A stretch of DNA of 64,000 bases. Origin: Pseudomonadota bacterium. Its GTDB lineage: Bacteria; Myxococcota_A; UBA796; UBA9615. The stretch covers positions 141,323 through 205,322 of the forward strand of contig JAAESI010000048.1 in NCBI GenBank assembly GCA_024229515.1, read 5' to 3'. Shown here piece after piece: positions 1-8,354 of the stretch. Within the stretch, counting starts at the first letter, position 1; each line of letters starts with the position of its first letter. Made by a program: the position numbers and the translations under genes. The notes below the pieces were generated by a model. That model saw only the letters and a program-made list of their open reading frames with translations, was not told where the DNA came from and ran no database searches.

Positions 1-779
1 GCCAGGAACTCCCGCTCCCATGGGGGCGTGAACCGACTCGTCACCAGCCCGACGCGCGCACCAAGGTGCAACGGCAGGGCCAGGTCCAACTCGAAGATGT
101 CTCCGACGACGGTCAGGTCCGACCAGGCCGCGTCGACGCTCGCTCGCAGCTCGTCCAGGACATCGAAGTACTTGGAGCGGCGAAGCAGGACGGGGCGGTC
201 GAGCCCGTCCAGGTACATCGCTTCGGGCGCGCCGTTCCAGGCGTCGTCGATCACGTACTTCTTCCCGAAGCCGTGCACGCGCTCGACGAGCCAGTCCAGC
301 GAGCCGGGCTTGTCCGACTGCTCCGCCAGGGTGCGGACCTTGGCCTGCACCGGCAGCGTCGCCGAGTTGGTGACGATCCAGGAAGGGGAGCCCTCCAGCG
401 ACGACAGCAGCTCAAACGCGCCCGGGCGGAAGTTCACGCCGGACTTCGGGTAGTTGTACTTGTAGAGGATGCCGTCCAGCAGGCGGCTGCGATCCTCGGC
501 CGAGGGGAAGGCGCCGTAGTGGTCGAAGACCATGCGTGCCACCGGCATGATCCGCAGGTACGGATCCACCGACGCGGGCGCCACGATGCGGCCTCCGAAA
601 TCCCACCCGTAGCGGCCGCCGGCCTCCAGGATGGTCTGTTCGAAGCCGTCCGCGAGCTGCTCGATCTCGTCGCGCGGAGCGCCGGTCAGAGCTGCCAGAT
701 CACCCAAGTAGCCAGCACGGAAGGGCTTCCCCTCCAGCTCGGCGTCCGTGAGGGTCCCGTCGAAGTCGAGGACCAGCAC
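1..779 (-). CDS. HAD-superfamily hydrolase, C-terminus outside window
   Basis: Reads leftwards off the window edge, so only about 259 codons are visible. The start is GTG at 779-777, eight bases after the stop of the membrane-protein gene upstream, so the two are probably co-transcribed. The N-terminus LVLDFDGTLTD carries the HAD nucleophile and acid/base pair (D5, D7). IVTNS at residues 135-139 fits motif II, and GDIFELD from residue 226 fits the acidic metal-binding motif. The fold is that of a cytoplasmic phosphatase or phosphotransferase; there is no signal peptide. The substrate cannot be told from sequence. Confidence 0.75.
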   Translation of the reverse strand, partial: MLVLDFDGTLTDAELEGKPFRAGYLGDLAALTGAPRDEIEQLADGFEQTILEAGGRYGWDFGGRIVAPASVDPYLRIMPVARMVFDHYGAFPSAEDRSRLLDGILYKYNYPKSGVNFRPGAFELLSSLEGSPSWIVTNSATLPVQAKVRTLAEQSDKPGSLDWLVERVHGFGKKYVIDDAWNGAPEAMYLDGLDRPVLLRRSKYFDVLDELRASVDAAWSDLTVVGDIFELDLALPLHLGARVGLVTSRFTPPWEREFL

Positions 780-786
780 CTGGGGT

Positions 787-1281
787 CTACTCGTCGTTCA
801 GTCCGCAGGAAGCGGCCTTGGCGTCCGCCGCGGCCCGCTGCGACTCGGCGTAGCCGAGGGCATCGCCGATCCAGGCGCCTTCGTCGAAGCCGTAGATCGT
901 GCGCACGCCGTAGGTCCACTTGCTGCGGACGGCGGAGTCCGTGACCTTCCAGACGTCGCAGGGCACGCCCGCGACCTCGGAGGCGGAGTCGATCTCGCCC
1001 GAGCTGTTGGAGTCGTAGGCGCCGAGCATCAGGACCTTGACGGCCTCGTCCCAGGCGGAGCTGCCGCCATCGGGGATCAGCTGAATCGCCGCGGCGAGGC
1101 CGCTGGCGGGCACGGCCGCGGTGGGGACGTCGATCCCATACGAATAGGTGTCGCTGCCGGAGTCAGCATCCATGCCGAGGTAGATGAAGGTTCCGATCCC
1201 GCCGCCGCAGAGGCAGAGCAGGAAGCAGCCGCCGGCGACGGCGCCGACGATGAGGGGCGTGTTGTTGTTCTTCTTGGCCAC
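787..1281 (-). CDS. Small membrane-anchored protein with EF-hand-like loop
   Basis: 164 residues. I chose the GTG at 1281 because a GGAGGAA ribosome-binding site lies just upstream; the longer ATG start gives an unlikely N-terminus. A short KK-containing tail is followed by one hydrophobic helix (residues 9-35), then an exported domain of about 125 residues. Residues 90-102 read DSNSSGEIDSASE, which matches an EF-hand loop at positions 1, 3, 5, 6, 8 and 9, but position 12 is Ser with the Glu one residue later, so calcium binding is uncertain. It is the first gene of an operon with the HAD hydrolase. I do not recognise the family and make no functional call. Confidence 0.6.
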   Translation of the reverse strand: MAKKNNNTPLIVGAVAGGCFLLCLCGGGIGTFIYLGMDADSGSDTYSYGIDVPTAAVPASGLAAAIQLIPDGGSSAWDEAVKVLMLGAYDSNSSGEIDSASEVAGVPCDVWKVTDSAVRSKWTYGVRTIYGFDEGAWIGDALGYAESQRAAADAKAASCGLNDE

Positions 1282-1375
1282 TTGGGGTTCCTCCATCCCG
1301 CACGGGAATGGGCACGTTACGGGCGGGCTATGCTGGCCGCAAGGAGGAGGAGCAATGACTGTCCAAGAGGGTTGA

Positions 1376-1795
1376 ATCAACTGGATCGCGATCGTCGTGC
1401 TGGTGATCGTTCAACAGGCCGTTGGAGCCGGCTGGTACACGCTTTTTGGTGACGCGTGGATGAACTCGCTCGGATTCGTAATCAGCGATTTCGACAACGT
1501 CGGAAGCATCCAGTACGGAATCTCGATGGTGTTGTCGCTCATCCTCACCTACGGGATGGCGCGCTTCTGGCTGGCCCTCGGGACCAAGGACGCGGCCCGC
1601 GGGGCGGTGCAGGGCGTCATCCTGTGGCTGACGTTCATCGTCAGCTACCAGGGCGTGCACACCGCCTTCGAACAGATCAGCGACGCCGCGATCCTCGACC
1701 CCGCCAACTGGATCCAGGCCGGCATCGACACCGGCATGAGCCTGGTGGTGTTCGTGCTCAACGGCGCCGTGCTCGCGGGCTGGCGCAAGGAGTAG
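1376..1795 (+). CDS. DUF1761-like integral membrane protein, probable ATC start
   Basis: About 139 residues with four hydrophobic segments. The pattern INWIAIVVL, then GWYTLFGDAWM, then a conserved helix pair, is typical of DUF1761 membrane proteins, whose function is unknown. Members usually start M-N-W or similar, which aligns the ATC at 1376 with the initiator Met. Directly upstream is a TGA (1373-1375) ending a six-codon ORF that begins with ATG at 1355 behind a strong AAGGAGGAGGA site in the same frame. So the gene either starts at ATC by re-initiation (AAGAGGG lies just upstream), has an in-frame TGA, or starts at the GTG at 1397 and lacks part of helix 1. A TATGCT -10 box sits at 1329-1334. 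Confidence 0.6.
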   Translation: MNWIAIVVLVIVQQAVGAGWYTLFGDAWMNSLGFVISDFDNVGSIQYGISMVLSLILTYGMARFWLALGTKDAARGAVQGVILWLTFIVSYQGVHTAFEQISDAAILDPANWIQAGIDTGMSLVVFVLNGAVLAGWRKE

Positions 1796-1798
1796 CGC

Positions 1799-3055
1799 TC
1801 AGCGCTTCCCGAACCAGGTGGTGTGCTCCTCGGCGAACGCTTCGCGGAGCAGGCGCTCCAGCGACAGCACCTCGAAGGCGTACTCCGCGGCCATCTGATC
1901 GATGAACCGGGACTCGTGGAAGCACCGCACGAACGCGGGCGCGTCCGGGTCTTCGGCGCGGACGCGGGCGACGGCGCGGAGGTTGGTGCGGTCGTCGTCT
2001 ACCCCCAGCACGTACGAGGGGCTGCACTCGGCCTCGCCCAGCGCCACGTGCACCGCCTCCCAGGTCCGGGCGTCGTCGACGTCGCCGTCCACGGCGACGA
2101 ATCGGGGGTCGTGCCAGCCGCCGCCCACGTGCTCCGTGAACGCTTCCAGGGCGGCCGTCGCGGTCCGATCGACCACGACGACGCGGCCCAGCCCCTCGCC
2201 CGCCTCTTCGCGCAGGTACTCCGCGATGGTCTGGCCGAACCGTCCGAAGCCGGCGATGACGACCGCGTCCTCCTCCGCGGTCGCCTTGAAGCGGGCTTCC
2301 AGGGAGCCGGTCCACAGCCGCCGGGCGGCGATGCGGTGCGAGTTGAACGCCTTCACCCGGGTCTCGCCCTCGTCGACGAGGCGTCCGAGGCGCCGGCGCA
2401 TGGCGATGTCGGCGACGTGCACGATCACCCGCGTGTCGGGGTAGTCGTCCAACAGGTCCCAGGCGGCCTCCAGGTTGACGAGGTCGTCCTTGGTCATGAC
2501 CACCACGCCGGCGGCCCGTTCGACCCCGAGGGCGAGGCGGGCGCGGCGGTGGGTGACGTCGGCTTGGATGAGTCGGACCCCACGGCGCGCTTCGGCCTCG
2601 GCCGCGTTGGCGCCTCCGCCTTCCTTGTCCACCACCAGGACCTGGCGTCGGGCGTCGGCGTCGCGCAGTCCCTGCAGGTAGAGCGTGCCCAGCGAGCCCA
2701 GCCCCACGAGCACGACGTGCTGCCGCAGTCCGCGAAGCTGCAGCCAGGCCGGCTGCACGCTGCGGAGGATGCCCTCGGCGACCGCTCCGGTGGTGATCAG
2801 GGGGGCCGCGAAGTAGGCGAACCAAAGGGCGCCCCGGGCCGCGGTGGGGCCTCCCGTGGGCATGCCCAGGTCCATGCCTCCGAGCACGAACAGACCCGCC
2901 GCGGCGTACAACTGGGTGAGCAGCCCGACGGCCTCCATGTCACCCCAGAAGGTGACGTGCACGCCCGCGCGGAAGGCGGCCACGGCGAGGCCGAAGGGGA
3001 GCAGCAGGGCCGCGCCGCGCCAGGCCCAGCTGCGGGGGAGGGGACGGCGGGTCAA
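1799..3055 (-). CDS. Membrane protein with two tandem TrkA-N/RCK-type Rossmann domains
   Basis: 418 residues. The N-terminus has two to three hydrophobic segments (residues 12-100). Two NAD-binding Rossmann folds follow: the first begins VVLVGLGSLGTLYL (about residue 115), the second VVIAGFGRFGQTIAEYL (about residue 260), both with the GxGxxG loop. The layout resembles the NAD(H)-sensing half of K+ transport systems (TrkA, KefC, RCK-gated channels), but no complete pore helix or selectivity filter is visible, so it may regulate a partner elsewhere. The TTG start overlaps the stop of the 11-haem cytochrome gene (shared TTGA), which implies translational coupling. The link to a cytochrome operon hints at redox-linked ion control; that is inference. 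Confidence 0.7.
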   Translation of the reverse strand: MTRRPLPRSWAWRGAALLLPFGLAVAAFRAGVHVTFWGDMEAVGLLTQLYAAAGLFVLGGMDLGMPTGGPTAARGALWFAYFAAPLITTGAVAEGILRSVQPAWLQLRGLRQHVVLVGLGSLGTLYLQGLRDADARRQVLVVDKEGGGANAAEAEARRGVRLIQADVTHRRARLALGVERAAGVVVMTKDDLVNLEAAWDLLDDYPDTRVIVHVADIAMRRRLGRLVDEGETRVKAFNSHRIAARRLWTGSLEARFKATAEEDAVVIAGFGRFGQTIAEYLREEAGEGLGRVVVVDRTATAALEAFTEHVGGGWHDPRFVAVDGDVDDARTWEAVHVALGEAECSPSYVLGVDDDRTNLRAVARVRAEDPDAPAFVRCFHESRFIDQMAAEYAFEVLSLERLLREAFAEEHTTWFGKR

Positions 3056-5109
3056 CGAGTGGCGTCGAGGACGACGTCGAGGGCCCGTTGGCGGGCCTCG
3101 GGATCGACCGGGCCGGTGTCGCGGTGCACCCAGCTGGTCAGCGGGTTCCCCTTGGCGTCGAGGAACTGGAGCCCGTCGACCTGCTGCCCGTCGGGGCCGT
3201 CCAGGAGGAACTCGCCGGTGCCGTGGCCGTAGACCCCGCGCACGCGGAACAGCTCTTCGTCGGAGGCATCGGCGCGGTGGCAGTGATCGCAGGTCCGCGC
3301 CTCCTTCTGCACCGTGTGCTGGAAGAAGGGCATGAAGCCGATGTTGGCCTCGAAGCCGTGGGCCTCGCGGAACTCGCCGTGGATCGAGCCATCGTCCTGC
3401 AGCTGGCCCAGGAGGACCTCGTTCTCCAGCCCTTCGCCGAAGTCCTCGCTGCCGATCACCGACATCTGCACCTGCTGGCTGGGGTGCACGGTCTGGATGC
3501 GGCCGTCCGGCGCCGTGCCCAGTAGCAGCGAGTCCAACGCGAAGGTCTTGCGGGAGCCGCGCGTCAGGCCGGGGGTGGTCTGGCCGGTCTGGTAGTCGAC
3601 CTGGTCGATGCGCATGTCCAGGTTCACGTGGCAGCCGATGCAGTACAGCAGCTGGGGCGTGTGGCAGGTGTCGCAGGTCAGCGAGTCGGTGTGGGACCAG
3701 TCCTCGCCGTCGGGCGCCATCGAGGCGTGCATGCGGGCGCTGCCCTCGTCGTTGGCGAGGATCGCCGACGGCTGGGGGACCTCGACCGTCGCGCCGTCCA
3801 TCCTGCGCGTGAGGAAGACGCGGCCGGACGCTTCGTCCCAGCTGAGCTGCTTGAGCGGGTTGTCCTTGCGGGAGGCGTAGAAGACTCCGTCGTCCCGGGG
3901 CGCGGCGGGCTCACGGACGGTGCCGTGGCAGTCCTCGCAGCGGATCGAGACCTGCTCCTTGGACGTGCTCCACATCGTGCCGTCGCCGTGCACGTCGCTG
4001 CCGACGTGGCAGTCCGCGCAGACCATGCCGTCCAGCACGCCGTCGCCGTCGGGGTCGGCGTGCACGTCCGCGGGGGTCTCGTCCCAGTCGTTCGTGGAGT
4101 CCTCGTCGGTGTAGTAGTACGGTGGGGCGTGGCCGTAGAGCGTGCGTTGGATGGCCACGGCATTGGGCGGCGTGTCCGCGCTGCGGAAGCCACCTTCACG
4201 GATCCCCCGGTACATCAGCCCGATGCGCCCGCCCTGGAAGTGGCAGGTGGCGCACTGCTCCGTGGGGATGGCGTTGGTGAGGATGTGCTCCTTCGGGTGC
4301 GGCGGGCTCCCGCGGGGGAGCGTCGGGTCGGCGCCCTGGTAGGTGCCGCCCTCGTCGTAGACCATGTGGCACGAGGTGCAGCCCGCGGATCGGTAGAGCC
4401 CGCCGGAGTTGTTCCGGGGGAACCCGCCCTGGTGGCACGTGTTGCAGTTCTTGCTCAGGTAGTGCTCCCACGCGAAGCGGAGCAGTCCGTCGAAGTCGAT
4501 GGGGTTCTGGGAGAACAGCTCGTCCGCTTCGGCCGCGGTGGGGGGGCGGATGACCTCGACCTCGCACACGGCGCCGGGCTCGGTGCAGTCCTCGGGCAGG
4601 TTGGCCGGCTCGAAGGAGGCGAAGTGGGCCTTCCGTTCGTCCTGCAGGCCCGCCAGGAACAGCGACGGCCAGTAGTGGCCCGCGTTGGTCGCCATCACCG
4701 ACAGCGGCATGGTCTCGGCGTGGTCGGGGTGGCAGGTGCCGCAGGTCTCGTCCAGCACGCGGACGTCGCCGGGGTTGATGAAGCGCACGAACTCGGGGTC
4801 CAGCGCGTCCAGCTGATCGGGGGCGAAGTCGCGGATGAAGCCGTCGGGGGAGGGGGGCAGGGCGTCGCCGCGGATCTCGGCCCAGTTCTCCGGCGGGAGC
4901 ACGTGCGCGCGACGCTTCAGGGTGCGCGTGGGGTCGCCGCCGTGGCAGGTCGAGCAGCGGCCCTCTTCGATGTACGGAGCGTGGGCCGCCTCGATCGGGT
5001 CGTGGCAGGACATGCAGCCGTCGGGGTGCCCGGGTTCGCCCCACTGCGGGCAGCCGGTCAGCAGCGCCACTGCGGCCAGGGCGACGGGGATGGAGAGCCC
5101 CAACTTCAT
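3052..5109 (-). CDS. Undeca-haem c-type cytochrome lipoprotein
   Basis: 685 residues starting at the ATG at 5109; GGAGG lies eight bases upstream. The signal peptide ends in the lipobox LLTGC, so it should be lipid-anchored on the periplasmic or outer face. I count eleven CXXCH haem c sites (CMSCH, CSTCH, CGTCH, CNTCH, CTSCH, CATCH, CADCH, CEDCH, CDTCH, CIGCH, CDHCH) spread along the whole length, with long haem-free stretches between. It is clearly related to the second 11-haem protein at 36959-38995, with the same order of sites. It lies four bases downstream of a small lipoprotein gene and overlaps the Rossmann protein gene. Electron transfer at the cell surface or periplasm is the natural role; the donor and acceptor are unknown. 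Confidence 0.85.
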   Translation of the reverse strand: MKLGLSIPVALAAVALLTGCPQWGEPGHPDGCMSCHDPIEAAHAPYIEEGRCSTCHGGDPTRTLKRRAHVLPPENWAEIRGDALPPSPDGFIRDFAPDQLDALDPEFVRFINPGDVRVLDETCGTCHPDHAETMPLSVMATNAGHYWPSLFLAGLQDERKAHFASFEPANLPEDCTEPGAVCEVEVIRPPTAAEADELFSQNPIDFDGLLRFAWEHYLSKNCNTCHQGGFPRNNSGGLYRSAGCTSCHMVYDEGGTYQGADPTLPRGSPPHPKEHILTNAIPTEQCATCHFQGGRIGLMYRGIREGGFRSADTPPNAVAIQRTLYGHAPPYYYTDEDSTNDWDETPADVHADPDGDGVLDGMVCADCHVGSDVHGDGTMWSTSKEQVSIRCEDCHGTVREPAAPRDDGVFYASRKDNPLKQLSWDEASGRVFLTRRMDGATVEVPQPSAILANDEGSARMHASMAPDGEDWSHTDSLTCDTCHTPQLLYCIGCHVNLDMRIDQVDYQTGQTTPGLTRGSRKTFALDSLLLGTAPDGRIQTVHPSQQVQMSVIGSEDFGEGLENEVLLGQLQDDGSIHGEFREAHGFEANIGFMPFFQHTVQKEARTCDHCHRADASDEELFRVRGVYGHGTGEFLLDGPDGQQVDGLQFLDAKGNPLTSWVHRDTGPVDPEARQRALDVVLDATR

Positions 5110-5113
5110 GCGG

Positions 5114-5611
5114 TCAGCCTCCATACACGATGGTCACGACCTGGGTGCCAGCGCCCTCGTTGCCCTCGACGTCGACGACGGTGACCTGAAGCTCGACCTC
5201 GGTGCCGTCCAACGCGAGCAGGTCGTCGTTGGTGACGTACTTGTCCTTGTCCAGGCCGACGACCTGGCCGTGGATGCGGCCCCCTTCGCTGTCGCTCTCG
5301 CACACCAACTGCAGCCCCTCGGAGAAGAAGGTCCCCTCCGGCGAGCCGCCGATGTAGACGTCGAGGGTGGCGTCGGCGGTGTTGGACAGCTCGGTCTGCA
5401 GGCCGGTGGTGCCGATGAGCACGGGCACGCCGAAGCCGCCCTGGGGTGCGGGCTGGAGGCCGACCTCCTGGCCGTCGGTGTAGACGTCGAAGCGATCGCC
5501 CTGGCCGGTGCCCAGCTGCACGCTGGGGCTGGACGCGGGTTCGCAGTTCTTGCAGCCCGCCAGTAGGAGGGGGAGGGCGGCGGCCAACAGAAGCAGGAGT
5601 CGTCTCATCAT
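5114..5611 (-). CDS. Small lipoprotein, first gene of multihaem operon
   Basis: 165 residues. Two adjacent ATGs at 5611 and 5608 open a signal peptide (RR, then a run of Leu/Ala) ending in the lipobox LLAGC at Cys20. The mature part has about 145 residues, beta-rich in character, with Cys23 and Cys104 that could pair. No known domain is apparent. It is the first gene of a tight operon (four-base gap to the 11-haem cytochrome, which overlaps the TrkA-N-like gene), so it may be an accessory or anchoring subunit of that electron-transfer unit. That role is inferred from position only. Confidence 0.65.
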   Translation of the reverse strand: MMRRLLLLLAAALPLLLAGCKNCEPASSPSVQLGTGQGDRFDVYTDGQEVGLQPAPQGGFGVPVLIGTTGLQTELSNTADATLDVYIGGSPEGTFFSEGLQLVCESDSEGGRIHGQVVGLDKDKYVTNDDLLALDGTEVELQVTVVDVEGNEGAGTQVVTIVYGG

Positions 5612-5677
5612 CGTCACCGGCTGCAAGGGTAACGCCGAACGCCGGGGTCGTGCTGGGCCGGCCTCAGTCCCAGCGGT

Positions 5678-5683
5678 TACGAT
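5678..5683 (+). promoter_or_regulatory. -10 box (TACGAT) of leaderless M16 peptidase mRNA
   Basis: TACGAT ends exactly six bases before the ATG at 5690 and no Shine-Dalgarno sequence is present, so transcription should begin at or next to the start codon. No clear -35 is visible. Confidence 0.5.
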
Positions 5684-5689
5684 CGCGGG

Positions 5690-8344
5690 ATGAGGATGCC
5701 CGTTCACCACCGTGTGCTCCCTTCGGGGTTGGAACTCTGGCTCAGCCCGAACCCCGAAGAGCCGCGGATCGTCGCGCGCGTGGTCGTGCGCGCGGGCTCC
5801 GCCTACGACCCCCGGGACCAGACCGGGGTGGCCCACCAGCTCGAGCATGTCGCCGCCAACAAGGGCGGGGCGCGGCTGCGGCGGGGAGAGGTCAAGGCGT
5901 TGGTGGGGCTGCTCGGGGGGATCGGCCTGAACGCGTTCACGGGAGCGGATCGCACGAGCTACCTGGTGAACCTGCCGTCGAGTCGGCTGGCGGCGTGGGC
6001 GTCGATCGAGGCGGATCGCATGGCGGCGCCGGTGACCGAGGACGGCTTCGCCTCCGAGATGGAGGTCATCCGCGAGGAGAAGAAGCGCGCGTTGGACAAC
6101 CCGGGCCGGGCGCTCAGCGAGCTGTTCACCCGGGCGATGTTCGGGGATCACCCGTACGCGACGCCGATCCTGGGGGAGCCCGGCCACCTCGTGAGGCCCT
6201 CGGTCGAGGCGCTGCGCACGTTCCACCGGACCTGGTACCGGCCCTCGAACATGGCGCTCGTGCTGGCCGGCGACTTCGATCCCGAGGCGGCGGCGGACCA
6301 GCTCGCGGCGCGGTTCGAGGGCATCGAAGATGGAGATCGCCCCGCCGGCGCCGAGCCGACCGCGTGGACGGCGGGGGCTCGCGACGAGGTGCGGGTGCAG
6401 ACGGTGCATCGCGGGCCTCCGGCGCTGCGTCTTGGCTGGCCCGGGGTGACCGCCACGCACCCCGATCGGGAGGCGATGCGGTTGGCCGCGCTGGCGCTGT
6501 GCAACGGACGCACGGGGCTCTTCGATCGAAACCTGGTGCAACTCCAGCGGGTGCGCGGCGCGACCGCCAGCGGGTGGGCGGGTTCGTTCGGGGGGATGTT
6601 CGTGGTCACCGCGACGCCCCGCGACGGGCAGGACCTCGCCGAGGTGGAGGCGCTCGTTCGCGAGCAGGTGACCCGGCTGCTGGACGGAGACCTGTCGGAC
6701 GCCGGGCTGCGGGCGACGGTGACGAACCTCGAGGCGGGCGAGCTGCGGCAGCTGGAGGACAACGGCGCGCGGGTGACCCGGATGATGGGGGCGTTCGTGA
6801 GCCGGCGGCCATGGGAGGTCGTGGACGGCGTGCTGGCCCGCATGCGGGCGCTGACCGCGGACGACGTGATCGCCGCGGCCCGGCGGCACCTGGGGGGTGC
6901 CCCGGTGGTGGCGTGGCGGAGCACGGGCGCGCCGACCCTGCCGTCGCTGGGGGCCCCCGCGGTCCCGCGCGAGGCGCTGCCCAGCTCGCGATCGCCGCTG
7001 TTCGAGAGCCTCGCCGCCAGCGACGAGCAGCCCCGGCCCCCGCAGGTGCTGACCTCCGGCGTCGACTACCGCATGGAGACGGCGCCCGGCGGCCGGATCA
7101 TCCGGAACGTGAACCCGTTCTCACCGCTGAGCCAGATGGGGCTTCGGTGGCTCACCGGCACGCAGGGTCAGCCGGGCCTGGCGACACGGTTCGGGTTGTG
7201 GTCCCGCGCCGGAGTGCAGGACGGTCCGTCCCGCACGGAGTTCGCGGCCGAGGTGCACGATCGAGCGGCCGCGATCAGCGTGTCGGTGGGGCGGTATCAC
7301 GTCGATCTGGCGGTCCGCGCGCCCGCGGATCGGCTCGCCGAAGTGCTCGACCTGGCCGGACGTCGGCTGACCGTGCCGGCGATCCCGATGGACGAGCGGA
7401 TCGCCCACCTGCAGGACGCCGTGGCCCGCCGGGCGCAGGCCCGAGGCACCCGGAAGTTCGCCGCGCGGGCGTTGAAGGCGTTCGCGCGCAAAGGGGCCGG
7501 GAGCGCGCTGTTGGAGCTGCGGCAGTCGGACGAGGAGCTGCTGGCGTTGGCGGAGGAGGAGCCCCGGGAGGTGCCCTCGCGCTACGTCACGCTGCCCCGG
7601 ACGGTCATCGCGACGGTGCCGGACAGCTTCGATCTGATCGCCGCGCTGGAGCCGGTGGGGGCCGCGACCTGCGCGACGGTGACTGCCCACCCGCCGATCG
7701 GGTACCACGCGGTCGAACGGCCGACGGTGCTGCTCTTGCACCACGATTCGGCGCAAGCGACGGTCGGGCTCCACCTGCCCGCGGGTCCGTGGCGGCGCGA
7801 GGGGCTGGCGGCGCGCCGGGTCTGGTCCGAGTACGTGGGCGGCGGCGCCGGGGTCGTGTTCCGGGAGGTGCGAGAGCTTCGGGGGCTGGCGTACAGCGCC
7901 AAGGGCGGCGTGCTCGGAGGGTGGCGTCCGGGGGACGAGGACCTCGTGTTCGGGGAGGTGACGTGCGACCCCGACAAGGCGGTCGAGGTCGCGACGCTGC
8001 TGCCGACCCTGCTGCCGGACCCCGCCATCGACACTGCGATGTTCGAGCGGGCGCAGCGGTCGGCCGTGACGAAGGTCGAGCAGGGGAGGGTCAGCTTCCG
8101 CAACGTCGGCTGGACCGTCGAGCGGTGGCATCTGCGGGGGCTGCTGGCGGAGGGAGACCCGCGCGTGAGGCTGCGCGCCGAGCTGGCGGAGGTGACCGTC
8201 GCGGACGTTCAGGCGTGGTCGCGGCCGTTGGCGGAGCGCGCGTTCACGGTGTCGATCGTGGGGGACCTGAGCCGGATCGACCGGGCGGCGCTGGCGGCGG
8301 TGGGCGAGGTGCGGGAGCTGACGCTGGAGGAGCTCGTCCGCTAG
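5690..8344 (+). CDS. M16 family zinc metallopeptidase (pitrilysin/insulinase type)
   Basis: 884 residues in two M16 halves. The N-terminal half has the inverted zinc motif HQLEH (H49, E52, H53) within GVAHQLEHVAANKG; the third ligand should be a Glu in MEVIREEKKR (residues 124-133). This half therefore looks catalytically intact. The second half, from about residue 440, lacks the motif and probably closes the substrate chamber, as in other M16 proteins. There is no signal peptide, so it is cytoplasmic or released another way. It is transcribed alone, diverging from the multihaem operon, from a probable leaderless promoter. A role in degrading peptides is likely; the specific substrate is unknown. 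Confidence 0.88.
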   Translation: MRMPVHHRVLPSGLELWLSPNPEEPRIVARVVVRAGSAYDPRDQTGVAHQLEHVAANKGGARLRRGEVKALVGLLGGIGLNAFTGADRTSYLVNLPSSRLAAWASIEADRMAAPVTEDGFASEMEVIREEKKRALDNPGRALSELFTRAMFGDHPYATPILGEPGHLVRPSVEALRTFHRTWYRPSNMALVLAGDFDPEAAADQLAARFEGIEDGDRPAGAEPTAWTAGARDEVRVQTVHRGPPALRLGWPGVTATHPDREAMRLAALALCNGRTGLFDRNLVQLQRVRGATASGWAGSFGGMFVVTATPRDGQDLAEVEALVREQVTRLLDGDLSDAGLRATVTNLEAGELRQLEDNGARVTRMMGAFVSRRPWEVVDGVLARMRALTADDVIAAARRHLGGAPVVAWRSTGAPTLPSLGAPAVPREALPSSRSPLFESLAASDEQPRPPQVLTSGVDYRMETAPGGRIIRNVNPFSPLSQMGLRWLTGTQGQPGLATRFGLWSRAGVQDGPSRTEFAAEVHDRAAAISVSVGRYHVDLAVRAPADRLAEVLDLAGRRLTVPAIPMDERIAHLQDAVARRAQARGTRKFAARALKAFARKGAGSALLELRQSDEELLALAEEEPREVPSRYVTLPRTVIATVPDSFDLIAALEPVGAATCATVTAHPPIGYHAVERPTVLLLHHDSAQATVGLHLPAGPWRREGLAARRVWSEYVGGGAGVVFREVRELRGLAYSAKGGVLGGWRPGDEDLVFGEVTCDPDKAVEVATLLPTLLPDPAIDTAMFERAQRSAVTKVEQGRVSFRNVGWTVERWHLRGLLAEGDPRVRLRAELAEVTVADVQAWSRPLAERAFTVSIVGDLSRIDRAALAAVGEVRELTLEELVR

Positions 8345-8354
8345 GCCGGGGGGC

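Noticed and set aside
787..1281. True EF-hand in the small membrane protein
   Set aside because: The loop matches at several positions but position 12 is Ser, with Glu at 13; described as EF-hand-like only.
1373..1375. Selenocysteine at the in-frame TGA
   Set aside because: No Sec-insertion hairpin was apparent and the protein family aligns its initiator Met with the next codon (ATC); a leader ORF or error is simpler.
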